Notes: a model not told the origin generated them from the sequence alone. A stretch of 64,000 bases of DNA from Bryobacteraceae bacterium (GCA_025056865.1 JANWVO010000054.1:85443-149442); one strand, 5' to 3'. Shown: positions 8,365-19,717, counted from the stretch's first letter. Translations and numbers: made by a program.

Positions 8365-11055
8365 GTGAGCCTGATTCGATGGGCCCCGTGGCCCGCCTTG
8401 CTGATGGCCGCTGCGCTGGCGGCCGATTTCCGTCCGCCGGCCGGCACTCGTCCGGCGGCTCGCCGCCCGGGCGCCGAGACTATTCTCCCGGGAGGCCGCA
8501 TCCTGACGCCGCTCGGCCGGCAGTTCAACACCGGGCCTGGCGCTTTCGGCCTTGCGGTGAGCCCGGACGGCAGGCTGGCTGTCACCGCCAACGGCGGGCC
8601 GAGCCGGTTCTCGCTCAGCGTGCTCGACATGAGCTCCGAACCCTGGCGCATGCGCGAGCTGCGGGCGAAGGCGCGGGACGAAGAGGCGGAACGCGATGAA
8701 GACGACTGGCGCAGCGTCTTCATGGGGCTGGCTTTCACGGGCGACCGGCGGCTGTTCGCATCCGAAGGCAACTCCGGGCGGGTGCGCGAGATCAGCCTGC
8801 CCGGCGGGCAGGTGCACCGCGTGCTGGAGCTGAACCAGGGCGGCTGGCGCGACAGCTACTCAGGCGATCTGGCTTACGACGCGCAGCGGCGCATTCTCTA
8901 TGTGGTTGACCAGGCCAACTTCCGCGTGGCCGTCTTCGACGCGCGCTCGGGCCGCATGGTGGCCAGCGTGCGCACCGGGCGTCTGCCGTTCAAGGCGGCG
9001 CTGTCGCCCGACGGGCGGCGGCTTTATGTGACCAACATCGGGATGTTCGAGTACAAGCCGGTGCCGGGGGCCGACCCCGAGGATGCGAAACGGACCGGGC
9101 TGCCGTTTCCCGCTTTCGGGTTTCCTTCGAGGGAAGCCGAGACAGGCGCGCGGCGGCGCACTGGCGGCGGCGAGGAAGTGTTCGTGCCGGGACTCGGAGA
9201 TCCCAACGTGGAGGAGTCCAATTCGCTGTGCGTGATCGACGTGGCCAACCCGGCTGCGCCGCGCGTGGTGCGGTTCGTGCGCACCGGAAAGCCGTTCGGG
9301 CCTGAAAGCCTGGGCGGCGCAAGCCCGTCGGGCGTGGTGGCGACGGCCGGCTCCATCTATGTGAGCAACGCCAACCAGGATACGGTGACGGTGATCGACG
9401 CGGTCACCCTCGTCGTGAAAGCCACCATCGAGCTGCGCATCCCGCGGCTCGAGCAGTACCGCGGCGTCCTGCCCGTGGGGCTGGCGCTGGACCTGCCCAA
9501 CGGGCGGCTGCTGGTGGCCGAGGCGGGCATCAACGCCGTGGGCGTCATCGACCTGTCCACCAACCGGCTGGCCGGACACCTGCCGGCGGGGTGGTGGCCC
9601 TCGGCCGTGGTTGTGGACCGCGGCCGCTACTTTGTCGCCAGCGCGAAGGGCCTGGGCACGGGGCCGAACGCCACGAAGACTGCGCCGCTCGAGCGAAGCT
9701 TCCAGGGCGAGCTGCGTCAGGGGCTGCTGAGCGTCTATGATGCGCCGCTGAGCCGCGCAATTCCGCTGCACACGCAGGCGGTGATGGCCAACAACGGCTT
9801 CCTGCCCTCGTCCGAGCCGGTGCGCCCGCTGCCGCTGGAGCTGCGCCACGTGGTGCTGATCGTCAAGGAGAACCGCACCTACGACGAAGTGCTCGGCGAT
9901 GTCACGCGCGACGCCGTGGGCGAGCTGCGCGCCGCGCCGGAGCTGGCGCGGTTCGGCCGCCGCGGCTGGGTGCAGATGGACCAGTATTCGCTGAAGACGC
10001 GGCTCGAGAAACAGTTCTACAACGTCACGCCGAACCACCACGCGCTGGTCGAGCGCTTCGCCTTCAGCGACAACTTCTACGCCGACAGCGAGGTGAGCGT
10101 CGACGGGCATCACTGGCTTGTCGGGTCGTATCCGAATGCCTGGACAGAGTCCTCGCTGATGGCGGCCTACGGCGGCCAGAAGGATTTCCGCTTCCCGACT
10201 GCCGCGCCGGGCCGGCTTCTTTTCGCGCAGAGCAACTCGAGCCTGCACCCGGAGGAGCAGCTTGAGGCGGGCGCGCTATGGCACCATCTGGAGCGGCACG
10301 GCATTCCGTTTCGCAACTTCGGCGAGGGCTTCGAGCTGGCCGGCGTGGTGGAGGATCCCGGGCTGATGCCCACGGGAGCGCGCTTCCTGACCAACGTGCC
10401 GATGCCGCGCCCGCTGTGGGAGAACACCTCGCGCAATTATCCGCAGTACAACACCAACATTCCGGACCAGTACCGCGCCGACGCCTTCATCCGTGAAATC
10501 GAGGAGCTGTATGTGAAGCCCGGGCGCGAGCTGCCGCGCTTCCTCTACATCCACCTGCCCAACGACCATCTGGCGCGGCCGCGGCCCGGCGACGGCTATC
10601 CGTTCCAGGCTTCCTTCATGGCCGACAACGACTATGCGCTCGGCCGCATCCTCGAGTATCTTTCGAAGACGAAGTGGTGGCGGAGCATGGCGGTGTTCAT
10701 CACCGAAGACGACGCGCAGGGCGGCGTCGACCATGTGGACAGCCACCGCACCCTCATGATTCTTGCCAGCCCGTTCGCACGGAAGAACTACGCTTCGCGG
10801 ACCAACGCCAGCTTCCCCGCGCTGCTGAAGACGGTCTTCCGGATCCTCGGCCTGCCGCCGCTGAACCTGTTCGACGCGGCGGCCGCGGACCTGAGCGACT
10901 GTTTCTCCAGCATTCCGGACTTCTCGCCGTTCGAGGCGATCACGCCGGAGCGCGAGATCTTCGATCCGGCGCGGGCGAAGGATCCGGCCGACCCCGAGCC
11001 GCCGCCGCGCATGGACGACCCGGCCGTGCTTCGCGAGCAGCACCGGAAGAGGTGA
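8365..11055 (+). CDS. YncE-type beta-propeller fused to phosphoesterase (copy 1)
   Basis: This secreted protein of about 896 residues has a hydrophobic signal near the GTG start at 8365 (LIRWAPWPALLMAAALAA). Its first half (about residues 50-480) is a YncE/NHL-like propeller, with repeated blades such as GLAVSPDGRLAVTANGG and LSPDGRRLYVTNIG. The second half is an alkaline-phosphatase-superfamily phosphoesterase of the phospholipase C/acid phosphatase type. Its landmarks are HVVLIVKENRTYDEVLGD, TPNHHALVERFAFSDNFYAD and TEDDAQGGVDHVDSHRT, which hold metal ligands. The likely role is periplasmic or extracellular phosphate-ester hydrolysis with the propeller as a binding platform. The substrate is unknown. 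An in-frame ATG at 8278 would overlap the divergent NIPSNAP gene and gives no signal, so it is less likely. A paralogue lies at 27256-29751. Confidence 0.82.
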   Translation: MSLIRWAPWPALLMAAALAADFRPPAGTRPAARRPGAETILPGGRILTPLGRQFNTGPGAFGLAVSPDGRLAVTANGGPSRFSLSVLDMSSEPWRMRELRAKARDEEAERDEDDWRSVFMGLAFTGDRRLFASEGNSGRVREISLPGGQVHRVLELNQGGWRDSYSGDLAYDAQRRILYVVDQANFRVAVFDARSGRMVASVRTGRLPFKAALSPDGRRLYVTNIGMFEYKPVPGADPEDAKRTGLPFPAFGFPSREAETGARRRTGGGEEVFVPGLGDPNVEESNSLCVIDVANPAAPRVVRFVRTGKPFGPESLGGASPSGVVATAGSIYVSNANQDTVTVIDAVTLVVKATIELRIPRLEQYRGVLPVGLALDLPNGRLLVAEAGINAVGVIDLSTNRLAGHLPAGWWPSAVVVDRGRYFVASAKGLGTGPNATKTAPLERSFQGELRQGLLSVYDAPLSRAIPLHTQAVMANNGFLPSSEPVRPLPLELRHVVLIVKENRTYDEVLGDVTRDAVGELRAAPELARFGRRGWVQMDQYSLKTRLEKQFYNVTPNHHALVERFAFSDNFYADSEVSVDGHHWLVGSYPNAWTESSLMAAYGGQKDFRFPTAAPGRLLFAQSNSSLHPEEQLEAGALWHHLERHGIPFRNFGEGFELAGVVEDPGLMPTGARFLTNVPMPRPLWENTSRNYPQYNTNIPDQYRADAFIREIEELYVKPGRELPRFLYIHLPNDHLARPRPGDGYPFQASFMADNDYALGRILEYLSKTKWWRSMAVFITEDDAQGGVDHVDSHRTLMILASPFARKNYASRTNASFPALLKTVFRILGLPPLNLFDAAAADLSDCFSSIPDFSPFEAITPEREIFDPARAKDPADPEPPPRMDDPAVLREQHRKR

Positions 11056-11058
11056 GCG

Positions 11059-11460
11059 TCACATCTTCGGGCGCGGATCCGGCAGCAGGAACTCGTGCTC
11101 GACCCAGCCGGTGCGGCCCTCGAGCGGGCCTTCGAGGATCTGCACCTCGCGCCGGCTGACCTTCTCGGCCAGCACTTTCACGCGCGTGCCCGCTGCCACG
11201 GGGAAGGCCGTCTGGTTGTCGGCGCAGGCTTTGAGGTAGGTTTCGTCCTTCTCGACGACAGCCTTCTGAATCGGGTAGCAGTCGTCGGGCTTCACGGCAA
11301 GCCAGACATCCTGGCCCGCAGGCGTGCTGAGGATGGCGTAGTCGCCCCGGTGCAGGATGCGGCTGGTCTTCGTTTCGGGCTTCAGCCGCCAGGCCTGGCC
11401 GACGGCGAACAGGATGGCGAAGCTGCCGATGATGACGGCGGCATAGGCGAGTTTCCGCAT
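11059..11460 (-). CDS. Small membrane-anchored protein, possible SH3-like domain
   Basis: This is a 133-residue protein. Residues 1-25 (MRKLAYAAVIIGSFAILFAVGQ) form an uncleaved anchor or signal. The remainder is soluble, with segments such as AILSTPAGQDVWLAVKPDDCYP and a C-terminal part resembling a bacterial SH3 barrel (GTRVKVLAEKVSRREVQILEGP...GRTGWVEHEFLL). It has two Cys residues. Bacterial SH3 domains usually bind cell-wall or peptide ligands, but no function can be assigned here. The gene is convergent with the phosphoesterase, separated by 3 bases, and it is transcribed away from the rimP operon leader. Confidence 0.65.
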   Translation of the reverse strand: MRKLAYAAVIIGSFAILFAVGQAWRLKPETKTSRILHRGDYAILSTPAGQDVWLAVKPDDCYPIQKAVVEKDETYLKACADNQTAFPVAAGTRVKVLAEKVSRREVQILEGPLEGRTGWVEHEFLLPDPRPKM

Positions 11461-11542
11461 CGCGTCCCTCCTTCCGGTTCAGGCAAGGACTTCCGCCCCC
11501 ATTGTTCGGCCGGCGGGCGGGGAGTTCAAGGGGTATGTGGTG

Positions 11543-11590
11543 TATACTGAAAGTGTCGAACCCTGCAAGTGGGCGCAAGCCCACTTTTTT
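11543..11590 (+). promoter_or_regulatory. rimP-nusA leader: -10 box and attenuator-like terminator
   Basis: A -10-like TATACT lies at 11543-11548 with no clear -35. About 20 bases downstream, an 8-bp stem AAGTGGGC/GCCCACTT with a GCAA tetraloop (11567-11586) runs into a tract of six T residues. The hairpin lies about 80 bases before the rimP start. A terminator just behind the promoter of the rimP-nusA operon is consistent with termination control of an operon that encodes the termination factor NusA. The control mechanism is inferred. Confidence 0.6.
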
Positions 11591-11669
11591 GTTAGGGCCG
11601 GCAGCCGGGAATTTCCGGCTTCGAGCGGCGGGAATTTCTTCCGGCGCCGCGGAGCGGAAACAGGGAACA

Positions 11670-12146
11670 ATGCCATCGGCCACACGAGAAAAGGTGATCC
11701 AGCGGGTCACGGAAATCGCCGAACGCGCCGCCAGGCGCGAAGGGCTCTCCGTGTGGGACGTCGAGCTTGCGGGCAGCGGGCGCAACCGCGTGCTGCGCAT
11801 CTACATCGACCGGGAGGGCGGCGTCACGCTGGCCGACTGCGAGCTGATCTCGCAGCAGGTCGGCGCCGTGCTGGACGCCGAGGACGTGGTTCCCGGCGAG
11901 AGCTACCACCTGGAAGTCAGCTCGCCCGGCGTGGAGCGCCGGCTGAACAAGCCGGAGCATTTCGAGCATTGCAGGGGCAGCAAGGTGCGCCTGCAACTCA
12001 GGGAGCCGGTGGAAGGGCAGCGCCGCTGGGAGGGCGTCCTCGAGGGGCTGGATGAGGGACAGGTGGTGCTGAACGCCGGTGCAGGCAGGACCATCCGCGT
12101 CCGGATGGAAATCATCGAAAAGGCAAACCTGAAATTCGAGTGGTGA
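11670..12146 (+). CDS. rimP: Ribosome maturation factor RimP
   Basis: This 158-residue protein matches RimP in length and domain order. The N-terminal alpha/beta domain contains LSVWDVELAG and LRIYIDREGGVTLADCELISQQVGAVLD. It is followed by the highly conserved SYHLEVSSPGVERRLNKPEHF, and the C-terminal Sm-like barrel begins at about residue 95. RimP assists assembly of the 30S subunit in the cytoplasm. It is the first gene of the rimP-nusA-infB-DUF503-rbfA cluster, and this order is conserved widely in bacteria. ATG 11670 gives the normal family length; the frame extends upstream through the leader and that extension is not credible. Confidence 0.93.
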   Translation: MPSATREKVIQRVTEIAERAARREGLSVWDVELAGSGRNRVLRIYIDREGGVTLADCELISQQVGAVLDAEDVVPGESYHLEVSSPGVERRLNKPEHFEHCRGSKVRLQLREPVEGQRRWEGVLEGLDEGQVVLNAGAGRTIRVRMEIIEKANLKFEW

Positions 12147-12191
12147 ACCGCGCGGTTCGCCAGCGAATGCGCAGCGAGAGGAGCAAATCGC

Positions 12192-13679
<1,488 letters not shown>

Positions 13680-13742
13680 CCGAAGGGAGTGCGGAAAAGG
13701 AGTTGAAGGGCCAGTCCTGCGCGGCGGGGCGGCGTCCCATGT

Positions 13743-16700
13743 ATGAGCAAGATTCGCATCAATGAGCTGGCTCGAGAGCTGGAGGTGAAGCCCGGCGTCA
13801 TCCTCGACATGCTCCCCCGGTTCGGGGTCACGGAGAAGAAGACGCACTCGAGTTCCATCGAAGACGAGCTGGCTGAAAAGATCCGCGCGCACTTCCGCGG
13901 CGAGCCGGAAACGGCTGCCGCGCCGACGGCCGAAGCGCCGGCTCCTGCGCCGCCTGCGCCCGAGGCGCAGGCCAAGGCGCCGGAAGCGCCTCCTGCGGGG
14001 CCGCCTACGGAGGCCGCGCCGGCCGTGCAGCCGGAGGCGCGTCCGGCCGAAGCGCCGGCTCCTGCGCCGCCTCCGCCGAAGCCCGGGACCATTCTGCCTC
14101 CCGGCAAGCCGCCGGCCGTTCCCGTTCCGAAGATTCCTGTACCCCCTGTCCAGGCGGGCGGTCCTGCGCGGCCGGCTCCGCCGCCCACTCCTCACGTGCC
14201 TCCGATTCCCGTACCTCCCAGAACGGCTCCGCCGCCTGCGGCGCCCGCCGAGCCCCGGCCGGCTGCTCCGGCCATCCCGAGGCCGCCGGTGGCTGTGCCG
14301 CCGACGGTGGCGCGCAAGCCAGGCGAGCCGGCGGAGAGACCGGCGCAGCCCGCGGCCCCGGCGATGCCCGCCGCTCCCCGTCCGGCCGCAGAGAAAGCCG
14401 CCGCGCCGCCCCAGGCTGCTGCTCCTGCGGCGCCGACGGCTCCAGCCGCCGAGAAGAAGCCGGCCGAGCCGGCCAGGCCCGCACAGCCTGCGGCCCCTGC
14501 GGCAGCCACGCCGGGCCGCGCCGTTCCGGCGATTCCGCGCCCTCCGGCTCCGCGTCCTGGCCAGATCCTGTCCGGGCCGCGCCAGCCTCTGCCAGGCGGT
14601 GAGATCCCCAGGCCGCCGGTGGTGGCGCCGGGGATCCCCAAGCCCCCGGTGACCTCTCCTCCGGCGCGGCCTGCCTCGCCAGCGGCGGGCGCTCCCGCCG
14701 CGCCGGCGGCTGCGTCCGGGGCCCAGGCGGCCGCGCGGCCCCTCGCCGGCCAGCCTGCGGCCCGTCCGGTGGTGCCGCCGCGGCCGGATCTGATCGAGAA
14801 ATTGCGCAAGGCGCAGTCGACGCCTGCCAAGGCCATGCCAGGCCAGCCCGCGGCTCCTCGCCCGGGGATGCCTGTGCCCGGGCAGCCGATTTACCCCGGC
14901 GCGCGCCGGCCTGCGGGGCCGGGCCGACCCGGGCAGCCTGCGCCCGGAGGGCGTCCTCTCCGCCCGCGCGGCCCGCATCCCACCTCGCCCGTTCTCGAAC
15001 CTCCGCCGCCGGCGACGGAAGCCAGGCGCGAGGCCGGCAAGAAGAGGCCGACGCAGCGGGAACGCGAACTGGAGAAGGAAGGGATCCTCAAGCCGTTCGG
15101 CCGCAAGCAGGAGCCGATGACGCTCCCGGTGGTCGACAAGGAAATCGCCATCTCGGAAGGCATCACCGTCAAGGAGCTGAGCGAGAAGCTCGGCGTCAAG
15201 GCCAGCATCGTCATCAAGCGGCTTGTCGAGAAGGGCATCTTCGCCACCATCAACCAGCCGCTGGAAACGAAGCTCGCCGAGGACCTCTGCCGCGACTTCG
15301 GCGCGCGTCCGACGCGCATGAGCTACGAGGAAGAGGCCGTGCAGGAGCTGGAGCTGGCCGAGGTCGAAGCCGACCTCAAACCGCGCCCGCCCGTGGTCAC
15401 CGTCATGGGCCACGTCGACCACGGCAAGACCTCGCTGCTCGACGCCATCCGGCACACCAACGTCGCCGACAAGGAAGCCGGCGGCATCACCCAGCACATT
15501 GGCGCTTACCAGGTGGAGCTGGACGGCCGCAAGATCGTCTTCATCGATACGCCGGGCCACGAGGCATTCACGCGGATGCGCGCCCGCGGCGCCAAGGTGA
15601 CCGACATCGTCGTGCTGGTGGTGGCTGCCGACGACGGCGTCATGCCCCAGACAAAAGAGGCCATCGACCATGCCCGCGCCGCCGGCGTGCCGATCATCGT
15701 CGCGGTGAACAAGATCGACAAGCCGGAAGCCCAGCCGGAACGCGTCAAGCAGCAGCTCACCGATCTTGGCCTGATGCCGGAAGAATGGGGCGGCGACACG
15801 ATCTTCGTCCCGGTCAGCGCCAAGCAGAAGACCAACATCGACCTGCTGCTAGAAATGATCCTGCTTGTGGCCGAAATGCAGGATCTCAAGGCCAACCCGG
15901 ACCGCCCCGCGGTGGCGACGGTGCTCGAAGCCAAGCTCGACAAGGGCCGCGGCCCGGTGGCGACCGTCATTGTCCGCAACGGCACCCTTCGCGTCGGCGA
16001 CTTCTTCCTTTGCGGCGCGGTCTTCGGCAAGGTGCGCGCGCTGTTCGACGACCGCGGGCGCCAGGTGAAGGAAGCCGGGCCGGCCATGCCGGTGGAGATC
16101 GTAGGCCTGGAGGCGCTGCCCGAGGTGGGCGATACGCTTCAGGTGGTTACCGATCTCGCCAAGGCGCGCCAGATCGCCGAATACCGCGAGCAGAAAGCCC
16201 GGGAGGCGGCCCAGGCCAAGACGCGCGTCTCGCTGGAGCAGCTCCACACGCAGCTCCGTGAGGGCGAGGTCAAGGAGCTCAACATCATTCTCAAGGCCGA
16301 CGTGGGCGGCACGGCCGAGGTGCTGGCCGAGACGTTGCAGAAGCTCTCCACCGAGAAGGTGCAGATCCGCGTCATCTCGGCCGGAGTCGGCGCCATCACC
16401 GAGTCCGACGTCGACCTGGCCGATGCATCCAACGCCATCATTATCGGCTTCAACGTCCGTCCGGACCGCAAGGCGCAGGAGCGCGCCGAGCAGGAGAAGG
16501 TGGACATCCGCCTGCACACGATCATTTACGAGCTGACCGACGAGATCAAGAAAGCGATGGTCGGCATGCTCGAGCCCGTCTACCGCGAAGTGTTCAAGGG
16601 CCGCGCGGAAGTCAAGGAGATCTTCCGCATCGCCAAGGTGGGCACGGTGGCTGGATGCGTGGTCACCGAAGGCGTCATTCCGCGCGACGCCGAAGTCCGC

Positions 16701-16889
16701 CTGCTGCGCGACAACGTGGTGGTGTACACGGGCCGCATCGAATCGCTGAAGCGCTTCAAGAACGACGCCAGCGAGGTCCGCCAGGGGCAGGAGTGCGGCA
16801 TGGCTCTGGCCGGATTCCAGGACATCAAGCCGGGCGACATCGTCGAAGCGTTCGTGAAGGAGAAGGTGGCGCCCGAACTCGGAGTGTGA
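13743..16889 (+). CDS. infB: Translation initiation factor IF-2
   Basis: This 1048-residue protein is long for the family. Residues 1-50 ([20 protein letters not shown]) are an IF2_N domain. Residues from about 55 to 430 are a Pro/Ala-rich linker. A second IF2_N domain, [20 protein letters not shown], lies at about 470-520. The GTPase domain begins near residue 550, with G1 GHVDHGKTS near 556, G3 DTPGHEAF and G4 NKID. Domains II, III and IV follow, including [20 protein letters not shown] and the C-terminal fMet-tRNA-binding barrel. IF-2 delivers initiator tRNA to the 30S subunit and drives subunit joining. The ATG at 13743 gives the canonical MSKIRI start. A nearby ATG at 13740 is out of frame. 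Confidence 0.95.
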   Translation: MSKIRINELARELEVKPGVILDMLPRFGVTEKKTHSSSIEDELAEKIRAHFRGEPETAAAPTAEAPAPAPPAPEAQAKAPEAPPAGPPTEAAPAVQPEARPAEAPAPAPPPPKPGTILPPGKPPAVPVPKIPVPPVQAGGPARPAPPPTPHVPPIPVPPRTAPPPAAPAEPRPAAPAIPRPPVAVPPTVARKPGEPAERPAQPAAPAMPAAPRPAAEKAAAPPQAAAPAAPTAPAAEKKPAEPARPAQPAAPAAATPGRAVPAIPRPPAPRPGQILSGPRQPLPGGEIPRPPVVAPGIPKPPVTSPPARPASPAAGAPAAPAAASGAQAAARPLAGQPAARPVVPPRPDLIEKLRKAQSTPAKAMPGQPAAPRPGMPVPGQPIYPGARRPAGPGRPGQPAPGGRPLRPRGPHPTSPVLEPPPPATEARREAGKKRPTQRERELEKEGILKPFGRKQEPMTLPVVDKEIAISEGITVKELSEKLGVKASIVIKRLVEKGIFATINQPLETKLAEDLCRDFGARPTRMSYEEEAVQELELAEVEADLKPRPPVVTVMGHVDHGKTSLLDAIRHTNVADKEAGGITQHIGAYQVELDGRKIVFIDTPGHEAFTRMRARGAKVTDIVVLVVAADDGVMPQTKEAIDHARAAGVPIIVAVNKIDKPEAQPERVKQQLTDLGLMPEEWGGDTIFVPVSAKQKTNIDLLLEMILLVAEMQDLKANPDRPAVATVLEAKLDKGRGPVATVIVRNGTLRVGDFFLCGAVFGKVRALFDDRGRQVKEAGPAMPVEIVGLEALPEVGDTLQVVTDLAKARQIAEYREQKAREAAQAKTRVSLEQLHTQLREGEVKELNIILKADVGGTAEVLAETLQKLSTEKVQIRVISAGVGAITESDVDLADASNAIIIGFNVRPDRKAQERAEQEKVDIRLHTIIYELTDEIKKAMVGMLEPVYREVFKGRAEVKEIFRIAKVGTVAGCVVTEGVIPRDAEVRLLRDNVVVYTGRIESLKRFKNDASEVRQGQECGMALAGFQDIKPGDIVEAFVKEKVAPELGV

Positions 16890-16905
16890 CGCTCCGGAGC
16901 GCGTC

Positions 16906-17193
16906 ATGCCAGCCATCGGCGTGCTGACGCTCGAGATGGAATTCGTCGAGGCGCACTCGCTGAAGGACAAGCGCCACTGGGTGCGCGGACTGAAGGACCG
17001 CCTGCGGAACGGGTTCAACCTCGCGGTCGCGGAGATCGACGACCACAACCTGCACAACCGGTCGGTGATCGCCGCCGTCACCATTTCCGCGTCCCGCGAA
17101 AACGCGGCCAAAGTGCTGGACGCGGCGGAGCGGGTGGCGGCGGACTTCCTCGGTCCCGCGCTGCTGTCGGCGACAGTCGACTGGCTGGAATAG
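16906..17193 (+). CDS. DUF503 (YlxP-like) protein
   Basis: This is a 95-residue cytoplasmic protein. IGVLTLEMEFVEAHSLKDKRHWVRGLKDRLRNGFNLAVAE is the DUF503 core, a small ferredoxin-like fold often called YlxP. DUF503 genes are very often found between infB and rbfA, exactly as here. YlxP has been linked to ribosome biogenesis, and a 30S-assembly role in this organism is inferred from position. The gene lies 16 bases after infB and 25 before rbfA, so it belongs to the same transcript. Confidence 0.85.
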   Translation: MPAIGVLTLEMEFVEAHSLKDKRHWVRGLKDRLRNGFNLAVAEIDDHNLHNRSVIAAVTISASRENAAKVLDAAERVAADFLGPALLSATVDWLE

Positions 17194-17218
17194 GCAATAG
17201 GCGAAGAGAAGCAGAAGT

Positions 17219-17575
17219 ATGGATGAACTGCGCAGCCGCCGCGTGGCGGAGACAATGCGGGAGGAGCTGAGCGAGCTGATCCGCTTCGAGCTGGACGACC
17301 CGCGGGTGGAGGGCGTCGAGGTCACGGATGTCGTGGTCAGCCCGGACATGCGCCGCGCCGACGTGCTCGTCGTGGTCGCCGGCACTGAACAGCAGCAGCG
17401 CGAGGCGCTGGAGGGGCTGGAGGCGGCACGCCACTATCTGCGCCGCAACCTCATGCAGCGGGTGGAGTTGTTCCGGATGCCCGAACTCCGGTTCCGGCCT
17501 GCGGCGGAGCTGCCCGGCGGCGAGCCGCTCGCCCGGCTGCGGCGGCGGATCCGGCGCGGGCGCCCGCGCGGCTGA
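17219..17575 (+). CDS. rbfA: Ribosome-binding factor A
   Basis: This is a 118-residue KH-like protein. The N-terminal helix RRVAETMREELSELIRFELDDPRVEGVEVTDVVVSPDMRRADVLV is the RbfA signature, including the DPR motif. The central helix LEAARHYLRRNLMQRVELFRMPELRF is also typical. RbfA binds the 16S rRNA 5' helix region during late 30S maturation and cold adaptation. It is the last gene of the rimP-nusA-infB cluster. The usual downstream neighbour truB is absent, replaced by apbE after a 105-base gap. Confidence 0.9.
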   Translation: MDELRSRRVAETMREELSELIRFELDDPRVEGVEVTDVVVSPDMRRADVLVVVAGTEQQQREALEGLEAARHYLRRNLMQRVELFRMPELRFRPAAELPGGEPLARLRRRIRRGRPRG

Positions 17576-17680
17576 CCTCCTTCCGTCTCAAAGAAATTGC
17601 GAACTTTCATTGATTAAGCCGAGGTGCGGGTTGTAGGCTAAAATCAGGCGCAGACGCGAGCCGCGGCGCCGGATTGTCCA

Positions 17681-18697
17681 GTGCATCTCTCGGCATTGCA
17701 AAGAGTTGTCCGTCTCGCCCGGGCAGGGCTCCCGGCCTGCGCGCTCGCTGCCTCCCTGCTCGCCGCCGTCCCTCCAAGGGAGACCTCCCTCGTCCGGCTC
17801 GAGCGCTCCTTTGACGCGATGGGAACCACCTACACGGTGGTCGCCTATGGCGAAGACCGCTTCGCGGTGGATGCCGCCATCGAGGAAGCCTACGAGGAAG
17901 CCGTGCGGCTGGACCGGATGCTGTCGAATTACCGCGCCGACTCGGAGTGGAGCCGGGTGAACCGCGAGGCGGCGCGGCGGCCGGTCGAAGTCAGCGAAGA
18001 GCTGTTCCTGCTGCTCGAAAAGTGCGTCGAATACAGCCGGGCCAGCGAAGGCGCCTTCGACATCACCGTCGGGCCGCTGATGAAGCTGTGGGGCTTCTAC
18101 AAAGGCTCCGGAAGGGTGCCGCACCGCGCCGAGATCCGGGCCGCTCTTGGCCGCATCGGCTGGCGGCACATCCGCCTGGACCGGCAGGCGCGCACCGTGC
18201 GCTTCACCGCGCCGGTCGAGATGGATCCGGGAGGGATCGGCAAGGGCTACGCCGTGGACCGGATGGCGGACATCCTGCGCCAGCGGGGCGTCCGCAGCGC
18301 CCTGATCTCCGCCGGCCGTTCCAGCATCTACGGGCTGGGCGCTCCGCCCTCGGAGCCGCGCGGCTGGAAAGTGACCCTGCCAGACCCGCGTCAGCCGTCC
18401 CGCACGGCGGCCGAGTTTTATCTGAAGGATCATTCCATGTCCACCTCCGGCACAAGCGAACGATTCTTTGTCGCCGGGGGCAGGACTTACAGCCACATCA
18501 TGGATCCGCGCACGGGCTACCCGGTGCAGGGGATGCTCAGCGTCTCCGTGCTGGCGCCGAAGACGCTGGACAGCGAGGCGTGGACCAAACCGTACTTCGT
18601 CCTCGGGCGCGAATGGGCCGCCCGCCACAAACCGAAGGAATTCCAGGTCTTTCTTTGCGAAGACAGATCGGAGAACGCATGCGTGTACCTCCCATGA
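17681..18697 (+). CDS. apbE: FAD:protein FMN transferase, ApbE-like
   Basis: This is a 338-residue exported protein. A hydrophobic N-terminal segment (residues 10-30) follows the GTG start. LPAC within it is a weak lipobox match, so a lipoprotein is possible. The family landmarks are ERSFDAMGTTYTVVAYG, ASEGAFDITVGPLMKLWGFY, EMDPGGIGKGYAVDRMADIL, STSGTSERFF and SHIMDPRTGYPV, the last being the metal- and FAD-binding end. ApbE attaches FMN to Thr or Ser of periplasmic flavoproteins. The usual GGN element reads SAGRSSIYGLG here, a variant in the FAD-binding loop. The gene overlaps hemE, and a target flavoprotein is not visible in the window. Confidence 0.88.
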   Translation: MHLSALQRVVRLARAGLPACALAASLLAAVPPRETSLVRLERSFDAMGTTYTVVAYGEDRFAVDAAIEEAYEEAVRLDRMLSNYRADSEWSRVNREAARRPVEVSEELFLLLEKCVEYSRASEGAFDITVGPLMKLWGFYKGSGRVPHRAEIRAALGRIGWRHIRLDRQARTVRFTAPVEMDPGGIGKGYAVDRMADILRQRGVRSALISAGRSSIYGLGAPPSEPRGWKVTLPDPRQPSRTAAEFYLKDHSMSTSGTSERFFVAGGRTYSHIMDPRTGYPVQGMLSVSVLAPKTLDSEAWTKPYFVLGREWAARHKPKEFQVFLCEDRSENACVYLP

Positions 18698-19716
18698 GCA
18701 GCCGTTTCCTGGATGCCTGCCGCCGGCGTCCCACCGATTGCCGCCCCGTCTGGTTCATGCGGCAGGCGGGCCGATACCTGAAGGAGTACCGGGCCATCCG
18801 CGCCCGCCACTCCATCCTCGAGATGTGCAAGCGGCCGGATCTGGCAGCGCAGGTGACGCTCCAGCCGGTGGAGATCCTCGATGTCGACGCGGCGATCATC
18901 TTCGCCGACCTGCTGCTGCCGCTCGAGCCGATGGGGCTGCATCTGAAGTTCGTCGCCGGCGAGGGGCCGGTGATCGAGAACCCGGTGCGCACCTCGCATG
19001 ACGTGGACGTACTGTCCACCTCGAACACCGACGAGCTCGGCTACGTGGGCGAGGCGATCCGGCTGGTCAACGCCGCGCTCGGCGGCAAGGTGCCGGTGAT
19101 CGGCTTCGTCGGAGCGCCGTTCACGATGGCCAGCTACATGATCGAGGGCGGGCCGTCGCGCCACTTCCTGACGACGAAGACGCTGATGTACCGGGACGAG
19201 ACGCTGTGGCGGCGGCTCATGGGGAAGCTCGTGGACGTGCTGGCGCCCTACGCCATTCTTCAGGTGGCCGCCGGGGCGCGCGCCATCCAGGTGTTCGACT
19301 CCTGGGTGGGCACCCTCGGCTCGGACGACTACGTGCGCTACGTCCAGCCCTACTCGCGGGCGCTGATCGAGCGCATCCGCTCGACCGGCGTGCCGGTCAT
19401 CCACTTCGGCACGGGCTGCGCCGGCTACTTCAAGGAGCTGCACGCCGCCGGCGGCGACGTGATGGGCGTCGACTGGCGGCTCAACATCGATCAGGCGTGG
19501 ATGGACATCAACTACCGCGCCGCCATCCAGGGCAACCTCGATCCGGCGGCGCTGTTCGCGCCTCTGCCTGAGCTGAAGACGAAGGTCATCGAGATCCTGA
19601 AGCGCACCGGCACCCGCCCGGGCCACATCTTCAATCTCGGCCATGGCATCCTGCCGGACACGCCGGTGGAGAACGTGAAGGCCGTGGTGCAGATCGTCCG
19701 GGAGTTCCGTCCGTAA
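18679..19716 (+). CDS. hemE: Uroporphyrinogen decarboxylase
   Basis: This protein of about 345 residues has the normal HemE length. The diagnostic N-terminal motif PVWFMRQAGRYLKEYR, containing the two substrate-carboxylate Arg residues, is present. So are ILDVDAAIIFADLLLPLEPMG with the conserved Asp, VPVIGFVGAPFTMASYMIEG, and the C-terminal GHIFNLGHGILPDTPVENV. HemE removes four acetate carboxylates from uroporphyrinogen III to give coproporphyrinogen III. ATG 18679 has a CGGAGA ribosome-binding site 5 bases upstream. ATG 18694, which overlaps the apbE stop, is the alternative. hemG follows after one base, so the two late haem genes are co-transcribed. Confidence 0.95.
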   Translation: MRVPPMSSRFLDACRRRPTDCRPVWFMRQAGRYLKEYRAIRARHSILEMCKRPDLAAQVTLQPVEILDVDAAIIFADLLLPLEPMGLHLKFVAGEGPVIENPVRTSHDVDVLSTSNTDELGYVGEAIRLVNAALGGKVPVIGFVGAPFTMASYMIEGGPSRHFLTTKTLMYRDETLWRRLMGKLVDVLAPYAILQVAAGARAIQVFDSWVGTLGSDDYVRYVQPYSRALIERIRSTGVPVIHFGTGCAGYFKELHAAGGDVMGVDWRLNIDQAWMDINYRAAIQGNLDPAALFAPLPELKTKVIEILKRTGTRPGHIFNLGHGILPDTPVENVKAVVQIVREFRP

Positions 19717-19717
19717 G

